Part shown: piece after piece, positions 1 through 8,445 of the stretch
Layout of the letters: the number at the start of each line of letters is the position of its first letter
How positions within the stretch are numbered: position 1 is the stretch's first letter
Source: Reichenbachiella versicolor
GTDB lineage: Bacteria > Bacteroidota > Bacteroidia > Cytophagales > Cyclobacteriaceae
Reading direction: 5' to 3'
DNA: 64,000 bases
Assembly: GCF_003171675.1 (NCBI RefSeq)
Contig: NZ_QFZQ01000002.1
Location: 434,001 to 498,000, forward strand
Made by a program: the position numbers and the translations under genes
The notes under the pieces: model-generated
Told to the model about the DNA's origin: nothing
The model's input: only the letters and a program-made list of their open reading frames with translations
Database searches by the model: none

Positions 1-190
1 GGATGACGGTTTTATTGTTTTTAGTTTGAACATTGATTTTTCTGGAAATTACCAATGGCTTTATTACTACTCATTACACCTTTTATAGAATGTAGATTTT
101 AAGAGCATCGTCATCCGAGGAGCTTTACCTCTAAGTAGATATGGCTAACCCAGATACCTTATAAATAAGTTGCTTTAAAAGCAAAATGAC

Positions 191-298
191 CGTCATCGCG
201 AGCACAGCGTGGCGATCTGTTCAGGTCATGCAGTGGTTCAACGAACAGATTGCCGCATTACATCTCGATTTGCTATCGAGACTCCATTCACAATGACG
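191..298. repeat. Palindromic intergenic repeat, copy 1 (REP/MITE-like)
   Basis: The unit begins CGTCATCGCGAG and ends CAATGACGAG, so its ends are inverted copies (CGTCAT/ATGACG). Inside, GTGGCGATCTGTTC pairs with GAACAGATTGCCGC, and ATCTCGATTTGCTATCGAG forms another short dyad. Dispersed intergenic repeats with this CGTCATnGCGAG...CAATGACG pattern are common in Bacteroidota. No transposase is encoded, so it would be a non-autonomous element. Family assignment is inference from the pattern. Confidence 0.65.
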
Positions 299-418
299 AG
301 GAATTTCGAAGCTAAAACGTAGTCTTGTTGAACGATAGAGAAACATCTTCTAACGTCTTAGAAGACCCTTCTATAGGGCTTCCTATGACGAATCTTTTCT
401 AACTTACCCTGAGGTAGA

Positions 419-466
419 GATCCCAAATAACCAATTCTTGCTATCGCATAATTGATTTTTGGGATG
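419..466. repeat. Long imperfect dyad at the duplication junction
   Basis: ATCCCAAATAACCAATT is followed after about 14 bases by AATTGATTTTTGGGAT, an almost fully complementary stem. It lies exactly where the second 461-bp repeat unit begins, so the hairpin spans the duplication junction. It could be a slippage or insertion hotspot, or simply a transcription stop. Confidence 0.55.
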
Positions 467-651
467 ACGGTTTTATTGTTTTTAGTTTGAACATTGATTT
501 TTCTGGAAATTACCAATGGCTTTATTACTACTCATTACACCTTTTATAGAATGTAGATTTTAAGAGCATCGTCATCCGAGGAGCTTTACCTCTAAGTAGA
601 TATGGCTAACCCAGATACCTTATAAATAAGTTGCTTTAAAAGCAAAATGAC

Positions 652-759
652 CGTCATCGCGAGCACAGCGTGGCGATCTGTTCAGGTCATGCAGTGGTTC
701 AACGAACAGATTGCCGCATTACATCTCGATTTGCTATCGAGACTCCATTCGAAATGAAG
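652..759. repeat. Palindromic intergenic repeat, copy 2 (right end degenerate)
   Basis: Same unit as 191-298, shifted by 461 bp and identical up to base 750. Its right end reads GAAATGAAGC instead of CAATGACGAG, so the outer pairing arm is degraded and the copy is probably no longer a complete palindrome. Confidence 0.6.
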
Positions 760-938
760 CAGTATTGCCAAGCCAAAAACACAATCTTATTGAGCGCGCA
801 AAAAGACCGTTAGTATATATACTTTTAAAAGTATAACTTGGCATATCAATTTCTAATACAGGCCAACTCCTTAATTGCTATCTGAGCCTATCCGAGCCAT
901 CCTGCCACTACGCATTATTCAACTAGCTATTATTAAAA

Positions 939-3900
939 ATGAATCCAGTAATCAGTGTGGAGGATAGGAATTTCCCTATTCAGGTATTTGGAACTAATAA
1001 CTCACAACCTATTGTCTATTTCAACTTGGTGCCAGATATCCCCGAAGCGGGATTGACGCTTTGCCAATCCTTGTCAACTAAGCATCAGGTATTTTATGTA
1101 GAAGACCTTTCGTGTTCTCAATCAGTAGAAAACAATACCTACGAACATCTCACCTTTTTAGCTAAACAAATACTCCTTTCTTTAAAACTTAACAAACCAT
1201 TACTGATCGGTCATCTGTCTGGTGGTCATATAGCAGCAGAGGTAGCTCGATTACACCCAGAATTAGCCGGGGGTGTATACTTGATCCACACTCCTATTGA
1301 TGTATTGACCGCTGGCAATGATGAATTAATCAAGCAAACTCAACTATACTGGGACTTGACCCGCTCATTTATAACGGACGCTCCAAAAGAGCAAAAGGTC
1401 ACTGGTCTGAAAAGCTTTTGGAAGAATGAGAGCTGGTGGCCTTCAAAGAAAGAGGAGTACCTCTCCCATCTAGAAGATGATACTTTTCTGAAAAAAGCTA
1501 CCAATTACCTTCGTGCCAATTTTGAAATAAGCGAAAGTTTGATCAGACCTAAGGCTAAAATTAACGAACAGAAAATAGCTGTTCCTACTATGCTGGTGTA
1601 TGATCACAAAAGAATTCCAGCGCAGTTAATTGACCATGACTTTTTGTCTAGCTATGCCTCTCACCTCAGAGTGTACCCTTTTTCTCTCAAGTCTCTAAAA
1701 CCTTGGCTAAGTGATGAAAAAGATCTGTCTATTGAGAAATCTATTGTAGCGTTTTTCAAAGACATCACGGTAGAGTCTGAGCTTCAGTCTGCCAATGAGC
1801 GTCGAGCCAAAATCACTGAGGAATCAGACTCTAGTGGCAATCGTCCAATGAGTATATGTATAATAGGAGCTGGAGCTGCTGGCTTATCCTGTGCATTGGC
1901 ACTGAAGGAAGCTGGACATGACGTGACCATCATAGAGAAGCAAAGTGATTCTGGTATTTCTCCGGGGCATTCCTCTTCTGTTACCCTACCAGGTGGGGAG
2001 TCTGTAGACCCGGCTTTTGGTGCGATTATTCCTGCCCTCTACCCCAATACTATTAATATATTGGACCGCTTGGAGGTTGATTACGAAACCCTCTCCTATG
2101 CCAACAAATCTGCTCTGTACTATACTCAGGATAGAAAACTGGTCTGGGACGGAGAAGCGTCTTATCCATTTTCTAGAAAGGTATTTTTAGAATCAGAGAA
2201 GTTGAGAAACATCCTGCAAATAGCAGAAAAAAATCATGGAGACTATCTATCTCTAGAGGATGTGCTCAATGAATCTGATCATGAATTCTCAATGAATTTT
2301 TGGCATCATTACTTCTTTGGCAGAATGATTTTCTTCTTTGGAGGTCACAAGCTTAGGTATTACTTACAGTATCCTCTAAGTATTCTCAATCTCACTGCTA
2401 ACCTAGACTTGTCGAATCATAAAATTTGTAGAATTACCAATGGCTCGGGTAACTACATGCGTCAATTCAAATCTTATGTAGAGAAAAAAGGTGTGAAAAT
2501 AATCAACAATGCTACGGGTAATTTGATATCAAAACGTACTATTAACAATCCGTATGTCAAAGTCAGTATCAATGAAACTTCAGGATCCTATGAGCAGAAG
2601 TTTGACCATCTAGTATTTGGAATATTACCAGACGAAGCGCTCAAAGTCATAGGAGACGAAGCTAATGATAAGATAAGAAGTACTCTTTCCTCTTTTTCAA
2701 TATCTGACGACACAGTGATCTTGCATAAAGATGCTTCGATCATGCCTCCTGATCCGAGTATGTGGAGGTATATGAATGTCATGGTTCCAGAGGCTGACGC
2801 TAAAGGATACGATCACTCTTGTGTCGCGACCAAACTGTTCTATTCTAACCATGATCATCAAACTCCTACATTCGTAACACATGCTTATGGTCAAGAAATG
2901 CCGATCAAAGATGGTATAGCTTCTACTCAACGACACGTACACATCAATGTAAATACTGTTCGTGCCAGAAAGATGGTGCAAAGTTTACAAGGAGAGGATG
3001 GCCTTTGGTACTGTGGTAGCTGGCTGCAAGGGCTTAATTTTCATGAAGATGCCATTGTCACAGGCCTGAATGTAGCCAATAGTATCGCTCCTCATCATCC
3101 AAAAGAAATACTTTCCTATAATAAGACCAAGGACATTGTAGAAGAGGAAAGCTCCGATCGTACTTTCGTGAACATCCTCAAAAATCAGGCGACTTTCTAT
3201 CGGGACAAAAAAGCTTTCTTATTCCTAGATGATAAGGGGAATGAAATACATCATCAAACCTATGAACAACTTCTCTCTGAAGCGGAAAATTTAGGATACT
3301 ATTTACGACAAGACCTCCAACTGAAAAAAGGAGATACAGTAGTACTCTGTTATTTGAATGCGGCTGATCATTACATTGCATTTTTAGGATGTACATTATC
3401 TGGTATCATCCCCGCTATTGTCACTCCTATGAATCCTAAAAAGGTGAAATCGGAGATAGATGTATTTACAAGTGTGATCGATAGCTGTGGAGGCAAGGCC
3501 ATATTGACTGATTCCAAATATTACAGTTATTACTTGGCGGGACGAGCTGCCTCTCCTAGCACCTATGGGAAAAAGACAAACGTCCCATGGTATAAAACTG
3601 ATAAGATAAAAACGGAGAAGCCTTCTAGTTTTGAATTCGAAAAGATCAATAAAGAAGATATATCTTATCTACAATACACCTCTGGATCTATGGGTATTCC
3701 TAAAGGGATCGTTGTCACTCATGAACAACTTTTGGCTCAACTGGAGATGCTAGAGGATAGATTAAAAGCGACTCCTCCAGACAAGGTAGTGAGCTGGGCT
3801 CCACACTTTCACAACATAGGGCTAGTGGGCATATTCTTACAGAATATATTCATAGGATCAACTACGGTCTCCATATCTCCACTCACATTTTTGAAGGACC

Positions 3901-5927
3901 CTAAGATATATATGCAAGCACTGTCCTATTATCAAGCTGCTTTTACTGTAATGCCCAACTTCGGACTGAAGTACATTCTGGATAAGATAAAAACTCCAGA
4001 TCCGAAATGGGATCTATCTAGAATGAAGACGCTGGCGATGGGTGGTGAACGAGTAGACCCCAATACAATGGAAAAGTTTGTAAATACCTATAGTGATGCT
4101 GGGTTTGAAGCTAGAATGATGGCTCCTGGATATGGTCTGGGTGAACATGTGACGATTGTTAGTTTGGGAGGAAAAAGACTTTACTATGCTGACAAAATAG
4201 CCCTTATGCATCAGCAAAAGGTAAGACCGGGTACGCATCCATTGGCGGGCTGCGGTGTTCCGGTCAAAGGTGTAGATGTTCGTATCGTAGACCCTACCTC
4301 GCATAAAGAGGTGGCTACGGATAGAGTTGGAGAAATATGGGTCTCTAGTCCTTCCAAAGCTTCAGGATACATTCACCTAAAAGAGTTAAGCAAAGAAACA
4401 TTTGAAGCTACCATAGCTGGAGAAGATGATAAAACCTATTTGAGAACTGGGGACTTGGGATTCATCCACGAAGGAGAAGTTTTTGTCTGCGATCGATTGA
4501 AGAATATGATCAACGTTCGTGGGGTCAACTGCTACCCTACAGACATAGAAGAGACGCTCGATACTATAGAGGGGATTTTTGGTTCTATTGCGTTTTCTTC
4601 GTTTTCTGATGAGGGTGAGGAACAAATGACTGTGGTGGCAGAAGTAATAAATGGGTCAGCAAAAAAACTGGAACTAAAGGAACTTACTATTCAGATCCAA
4701 GACATGATTTTGATGAATATAGGTGTCACTCCTGAAAGGATAGTCTTGATCAAACAAGGTCAGTTGCCAAGAACCTCTCTCGGAAAGCTACAGAGAAGAG
4801 ATTTTGAAAAAAAATGGAATAATGACAAAATCAAAATACTATATGACGATGTATCGAACGATGATCAAGAGCTAACGCATCTGGTCGGAGTTGATGAACT
4901 AGATCATTTGAATATTTCTTCGACGGAAGCGATTATAGTGAAGAAAATAAAGGAGGTTGCTAGAGTATCTGTAGACCCACAAATATCTCTATTCGATCAG
5001 ATCACTCTTGACTCTATAGAGGTGGTACTACTAGTAGAAGAACTGTCTACCGTATTTCAAATTGACCTCTCCTTGACAATACTTGAAATGTGTGATACAG
5101 TAGAGGACATTGCCAATTACATCCAATCAACTCCTGAATACAAACCTCTTCCTTCTAATATATTGGCCTTCAATATCGAGAAGAAAAAAGAAGGTGAAAC
5201 TCCTATTTTCATGATGCATCCTGCGAGAGGCGGTGTTCATTGTTATTTAGAGTTTGCTCGTGAATTAGACCTGATGTTTTACGGAGTATCTGACAACAGT
5301 TCTTACTCTTCCGTTGAGGATAAAGCTCGAGAGTATTGCCAGTTAATAAGGCAAGTACAGCCAACTGGGCCATACATTTTAGGAGGGTATAGTTTTGGAG
5401 GAACTTTAAGCTTAGCGATGGCTTCTATCTTGGAAAACGAAGGAGAATTAGTAGAGCAGGTTATCTTGATAGATGAGGGACATGCTACGAAACTTGGTTT
5501 CTCTGATGCTTTTGATGAAACAGTAGAAGTAGGTCAAGCTCTTGATTTGATTGCATCTGATTATGTCTCCAAGCAAGAGATACAATCTCTTAAAGACCTA
5601 CAAAATCAAGAACACTTATCTCTTAAAGAAGTTTGTAATCAAATAGCTGACACTAGAGTTCGTGAGCAAGTTCTGTTTGAAACTGAGGCATATTTATCCA
5701 ATATTGGGTTGCTGAGAAAATGGGAACCTGACTTTCAGTATTCTGGTCCTATTTCCTTGCTTAAAACCACCCAACTGGTCAACTACTTGGAAGAAAGATA
5801 CCAAAATGTGATTCCTATTCCCGGAGATCATTTCAGTATTATCAGACAGCCATATATTAAGGAAGTCTCCAGTATAGTGTTTGATCTATTGCAGATAAAA
5901 AGCCTAGTACTGGAAGAAAAACAATGA
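939..5927 (+). CDS. Five-module FAAL mini-synthetase: hydrolase, FAD oxidoreductase, acyl-AMP ligase, carrier protein, thioesterase
   Basis: 1662 aa. Modules in order: alpha/beta hydrolase (about 1-280; nucleophile elbow GHLSGG at 91-96, Ser94); FAD/NAD-binding amine-oxidase-like oxidoreductase (about 300-745; dinucleotide motif GAGAAG at 310-315); AMP-forming ligase (about 755-1310; YTSGSMGIPKG at 913-923, then PHFHNIGLVG and DRLKNMINVRGVNCYP, resembling fatty-acyl-AMP ligases more than amino-acid adenylation domains); carrier protein with probable phosphopantetheine Ser1359 in LDSIE; type I thioesterase (GYSFGG at 1483-1488, Ser1485, catalytic His1631 in GDH). Inferred role: activate a fatty acid, load it on the carrier, oxidise or desaturate it, and release it. 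There is no ketosynthase or condensation domain, so no chain extension. Its stop overlaps the next ATG (ATGA). No phosphopantetheinyl transferase gene is nearby. Product unknown; domain calls firm, pathway inferred. Confidence 0.9.
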   Translation: MNPVISVEDRNFPIQVFGTNNSQPIVYFNLVPDIPEAGLTLCQSLSTKHQVFYVEDLSCSQSVENNTYEHLTFLAKQILLSLKLNKPLLIGHLSGGHIAAEVARLHPELAGGVYLIHTPIDVLTAGNDELIKQTQLYWDLTRSFITDAPKEQKVTGLKSFWKNESWWPSKKEEYLSHLEDDTFLKKATNYLRANFEISESLIRPKAKINEQKIAVPTMLVYDHKRIPAQLIDHDFLSSYASHLRVYPFSLKSLKPWLSDEKDLSIEKSIVAFFKDITVESELQSANERRAKITEESDSSGNRPMSICIIGAGAAGLSCALALKEAGHDVTIIEKQSDSGISPGHSSSVTLPGGESVDPAFGAIIPALYPNTINILDRLEVDYETLSYANKSALYYTQDRKLVWDGEASYPFSRKVFLESEKLRNILQIAEKNHGDYLSLEDVLNESDHEFSMNFWHHYFFGRMIFFFGGHKLRYYLQYPLSILNLTANLDLSNHKICRITNGSGNYMRQFKSYVEKKGVKIINNATGNLISKRTINNPYVKVSINETSGSYEQKFDHLVFGILPDEALKVIGDEANDKIRSTLSSFSISDDTVILHKDASIMPPDPSMWRYMNVMVPEADAKGYDHSCVATKLFYSNHDHQTPTFVTHAYGQEMPIKDGIASTQRHVHINVNTVRARKMVQSLQGEDGLWYCGSWLQGLNFHEDAIVTGLNVANSIAPHHPKEILSYNKTKDIVEEESSDRTFVNILKNQATFYRDKKAFLFLDDKGNEIHHQTYEQLLSEAENLGYYLRQDLQLKKGDTVVLCYLNAADHYIAFLGCTLSGIIPAIVTPMNPKKVKSEIDVFTSVIDSCGGKAILTDSKYYSYYLAGRAASPSTYGKKTNVPWYKTDKIKTEKPSSFEFEKINKEDISYLQYTSGSMGIPKGIVVTHEQLLAQLEMLEDRLKATPPDKVVSWAPHFHNIGLVGIFLQNIFIGSTTVSISPLTFLKDPKIYMQALSYYQAAFTVMPNFGLKYILDKIKTPDPKWDLSRMKTLAMGGERVDPNTMEKFVNTYSDAGFEARMMAPGYGLGEHVTIVSLGGKRLYYADKIALMHQQKVRPGTHPLAGCGVPVKGVDVRIVDPTSHKEVATDRVGEIWVSSPSKASGYIHLKELSKETFEATIAGEDDKTYLRTGDLGFIHEGEVFVCDRLKNMINVRGVNCYPTDIEETLDTIEGIFGSIAFSSFSDEGEEQMTVVAEVINGSAKKLELKELTIQIQDMILMNIGVTPERIVLIKQGQLPRTSLGKLQRRDFEKKWNNDKIKILYDDVSNDDQELTHLVGVDELDHLNISSTEAIIVKKIKEVARVSVDPQISLFDQITLDSIEVVLLVEELSTVFQIDLSLTILEMCDTVEDIANYIQSTPEYKPLPSNILAFNIEKKKEGETPIFMMHPARGGVHCYLEFARELDLMFYGVSDNSSYSSVEDKAREYCQLIRQVQPTGPYILGGYSFGGTLSLAMASILENEGELVEQVILIDEGHATKLGFSDAFDETVEVGQALDLIASDYVSKQEIQSLKDLQNQEHLSLKEVCNQIADTRVREQVLFETEAYLSNIGLLRKWEPDFQYSGPISLLKTTQLVNYLEERYQNVIPIPGDHFSIIRQPYIKEVSSIVFDLLQIKSLVLEEKQ

Positions 5928-6088
5928 CCTTTTTAACCCCAGCGTTATTGTTGACAATAGGTTCAATGATAATTCTGGGGCTAATCCTGTTTATGTATTT
6001 GAAAAAAAATTCCGATCTAAACAACTTCAAATCAGTCGCTTCTTTTAAATCTTCAAAATATGATAACCCTTTCATAACTTTTGAGTAG
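5924..6088 (+). CDS. Small single-pass membrane protein, translationally coupled
   Basis: A 54-codon frame starting with the ATG of an ATGA overlap with the synthetase stop. It begins MTFLTPALLLTIGSMIILG and has one hydrophobic helix at about residues 5-26, followed by a basic KK and a polar tail rich in Ser, Lys and Asn. The four-base overlap argues for translational coupling and for a real gene. I do not recognise a family. It sits between the synthetase and the NhaA antiporter and could anchor or assist either product; that is inference only. Confidence 0.6.
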   Translation: MTFLTPALLLTIGSMIILGLILFMYLKKNSDLNNFKSVASFKSSKYDNPFITFE

Positions 6089-6143
6089 AAGTAAAGCAAT
6101 TGATTTACATCTTATAGCAATAAACTTAAAAACACCCTTTCGC

Positions 6144-7910
6144 ATGTCTGAAAGCAAAGTCATTCTAACCGGATATAGAGATTTAAAAAACAAAATTTCG
6201 GGTGAGTCATCCAGTACTTTTAGAGAGACCATCAAGAATAAATTCGGAGATACTGTAGAGTTTGGCTACAAATACTGTCCTGACTTAGCGTCTAATCCAG
6301 ATGCTATTAATGGGGCTAAAGGCATAGCAGCAGCTGAAAAGCAGAACAAATCAGAGGAATTTTATCAATTGATCGCAGGTAGTGAAGATTTCAGCCGCGA
6401 GTATGTCTTTGAAGTAGCTAGAAAGCTGGAAATAGAAATGGACTCCTTCCAGCGTGACTTTGACGATGAAGGTGTCGAAGCTCGAATCTATAGAGACATC
6501 GAAGATTCTAAATCAAGCGGTCTATTAGTTTTTCCAGGATTAACTATTGACGGTATACCGTATAATGGAGCTTGGGATGATCATTCTGTATTTGAAGCGA
6601 TCAAAAAAAGAGGGCGTCAACAGGTATCAAGAGCTATCGACAGTTTCTTTCACTGGGGAGCTTCTGCAGCAGCAGTTTTAATATTAGCTACATTGGCTGC
6701 TTTGATCATGGTCAATGTGGGTTTTGAGGAAGTCTATGAGCATTGGAGACATCTGAAGTCTGGCTTGACCTTCGGAGAGTCTAGTCTTATCCTTCCACTA
6801 GAGATATGGATCAATGATTTTTTGATGGCTATTTTCTTCTTAATGATCGGACTTGAGATCAAGAAAGAAGTACTTGATGGAGAACTATCTGATATGAAAC
6901 GGGCTGCCATGCCAGTGATCGGTGCTATAGGTGGTATGCTTGTTCCTTCGCTCCTTTATGCTGTTTTCAATGTGAGTGTGCCTGAATCAGCAAATGGCTG
7001 GGGTATACCTATGGCAACAGATATTGCTTTTACACTTGGTCTTATGGCATTGCTAGGGTCTAGGGTTCCTATTTCTTTAAAGATATTCATCTCTGCTCTC
7101 GCAGTGGCTGATGACTTGGGAGCTATCATAGTGATTGCTTTATTCTATGGTCACGGATTTCACTTGATGCCTTTTATAGGTGCATTAGCTGTAATTGCTA
7201 CCATGGCTATTCTCAACAACAGAAAGGTATTTTCACTATACATCTACCTAGGTCTTGGTCTCCTTCTTTGGTTTTTAATTTTTGAAAGTGGACTACATGC
7301 TACCCTTGCAGGTGTAATCACAGCTATATTGATACCTACAAGAGGTAGAGCCGACCTCCCATTAATAGCACGTCAGACAGCTATTATTTTTGATAGAGAG
7401 GTCAATAAGTCTAATGGAGAAGGTGATCAAAACGGACATATCAGTCATGGCTCATTGAACGTCTTGAAGAGTGCCGTAGATAGATTGAGAGAACCTAGTG
7501 ACTACCTATTGCATTCGTTAGAGAAGGTTGTCAATTTCTTTATTCTACCATTATTCGCTTTCTTCAATACAGGTATTGCTTTAACTCATGCACAAATTGA
7601 TTTCACTTCTGCTAGTAGCTTGGGAATCATCGTAGGACTAGTTATAGGAAAACCTCTAGGCATTGTAGGAGCATGTTGGGTAGCTTCTAAAGCTAAAATA
7701 GCTCAGCTGTCTGGCGAAATAAACTGGAGTCTATTATTTGGTGCTGCTTGCTTAGCGGGCGTAGGATTCACCATGTCGATAGTGGTAGCATCTAGTGCAT
7801 TTCATGGTGCAATGTTGACCTCCTCGAAAGTCAGCATTTTGGTTGCTTCTACTATATCTGCATTATTAGGCCTATTCATCTTGAATGCAGTTACTAAGAA
7901 ACAAGCCTAG
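6144..7910 (+). CDS. nhaA: Na+/H+ antiporter NhaA with N-terminal DsbA/thioredoxin-like domain
   Basis: 588 aa from ATG 6144; an in-frame TTG at 6081 would add 21 residues but is less likely. Residues about 1-165 look like a DsbA-type thioredoxin fold (LLVFPGLTIDGIPYNGAWD is the typical end of such a domain, with a cis-Pro-like FPG), but there is no CXXC; a single Cys sits in YKYCPD. Residues about 175-588 are a multi-helix NhaA antiporter with WINDFLMAIFFLMIGLEIKKE and the paired aspartates ADDLGA (Asp323/Asp324) that bind Na+/H+ in this family. It exchanges Na+ for protons across the inner membrane. It follows the synthetase and the small membrane gene on the same strand. A stem-loop follows at 7930-7959. 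Confidence 0.93.
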   Translation: MSESKVILTGYRDLKNKISGESSSTFRETIKNKFGDTVEFGYKYCPDLASNPDAINGAKGIAAAEKQNKSEEFYQLIAGSEDFSREYVFEVARKLEIEMDSFQRDFDDEGVEARIYRDIEDSKSSGLLVFPGLTIDGIPYNGAWDDHSVFEAIKKRGRQQVSRAIDSFFHWGASAAAVLILATLAALIMVNVGFEEVYEHWRHLKSGLTFGESSLILPLEIWINDFLMAIFFLMIGLEIKKEVLDGELSDMKRAAMPVIGAIGGMLVPSLLYAVFNVSVPESANGWGIPMATDIAFTLGLMALLGSRVPISLKIFISALAVADDLGAIIVIALFYGHGFHLMPFIGALAVIATMAILNNRKVFSLYIYLGLGLLLWFLIFESGLHATLAGVITAILIPTRGRADLPLIARQTAIIFDREVNKSNGEGDQNGHISHGSLNVLKSAVDRLREPSDYLLHSLEKVVNFFILPLFAFFNTGIALTHAQIDFTSASSLGIIVGLVIGKPLGIVGACWVASKAKIAQLSGEINWSLLFGAACLAGVGFTMSIVVASSAFHGAMLTSSKVSILVASTISALLGLFILNAVTKKQA

Positions 7911-7929
7911 AGATATAAAACGATTAAGG

Positions 7930-7959
7930 TGAGCAATGATGATTCTTCGTCATTGCTCA
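7930..7959 (+). terminator. Stem-loop after nhaA
   Basis: TGAGCAATGA and TCATTGCTCA form a perfect 10-bp stem with a 10-base loop, 20 bases after the nhaA stop. There is no T-run, so it may be an mRNA 3' stabiliser rather than an intrinsic terminator. Confidence 0.45.
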
Positions 7960-8008
7960 TAAATGATTGTTGAATATTCATCTTGGCTTATTCTGAGGAA
8001 TATTTCTA

Positions 8009-8344
8009 TTACATCAATTGTAGCGTCCAGTACAAACTCAAGGTGTGAATCATCTGATCGAAACCAATAATGGGATAGTACATTCTAGGGCTATCTCTAT
8101 ATCTACTCGCAAGTTTACTAGTCACAAAGTCAGTGGCTAGATGGAGAAACCCGTTGGTCAAGATGTAGTAAAAAGCATCTTCTGGAGGGAATAATATCAA
8201 AGATGTAACTGCAATTACACCTGTATAGGTCGATACGTGGTAAAGTAGCCACTTCTTACTCTTGCTTTTTCTCAAAGCCATTTTAGAGGTCTGGAACCCA
8301 AAGTCCCCCATCCAATGCGCCAACAAAATAATACTAAAAGTCAT
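8009..8344 (-). CDS. DUF3307 family membrane protein
   Basis: 111 aa, hydrophobic, with about three membrane helices. The N-terminus HWMGDFGFQTSKMA and internal HLATDFVTSKL fit the paired His-x-x-x-Asp pattern of DUF3307 (small integral membrane proteins of unknown function, sometimes found beside phage or restriction genes). Here it is alone on the minus strand, convergent with nhaA and divergent from the cyclase gene. Function unknown. Confidence 0.7.
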   Translation of the reverse strand: MTFSIILLAHWMGDFGFQTSKMALRKSKSKKWLLYHVSTYTGVIAVTSLILFPPEDAFYYILTNGFLHLATDFVTSKLASRYRDSPRMYYPIIGFDQMIHTLSLYWTLQLM

Positions 8345-8445
8345 AGGGAAAAGATATGCTCAATAGGAACATCAAACAAATAATTAACGCAATCATAAAC
8401 TAAAAACAACCTGCTAATTGAACTGAAATCTGGAAATTGGCTTGC

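Larger units (their letters stand above)
1..750. repeat. 461-bp-period tandem direct duplication (no gene)
   Basis: Bases 1-289 recur without visible mismatch at 462-750, so the period is 461 bp. The copies diverge after 289/750 (one continues with CACAATGACG, the other with GAAATGAAGC). The left boundary is the window edge, so further copies may lie outside. No convincing open reading frame is present in 1-938. The duplicated block carries a palindromic repeat (entered separately). Confidence 0.9.

Noticed and set aside
1-938. Coding region or phage remnant in the duplicated block
   Set aside because: Stops in all frames; the repeats are non-coding palindromes, and no phage or transposase motif is seen.
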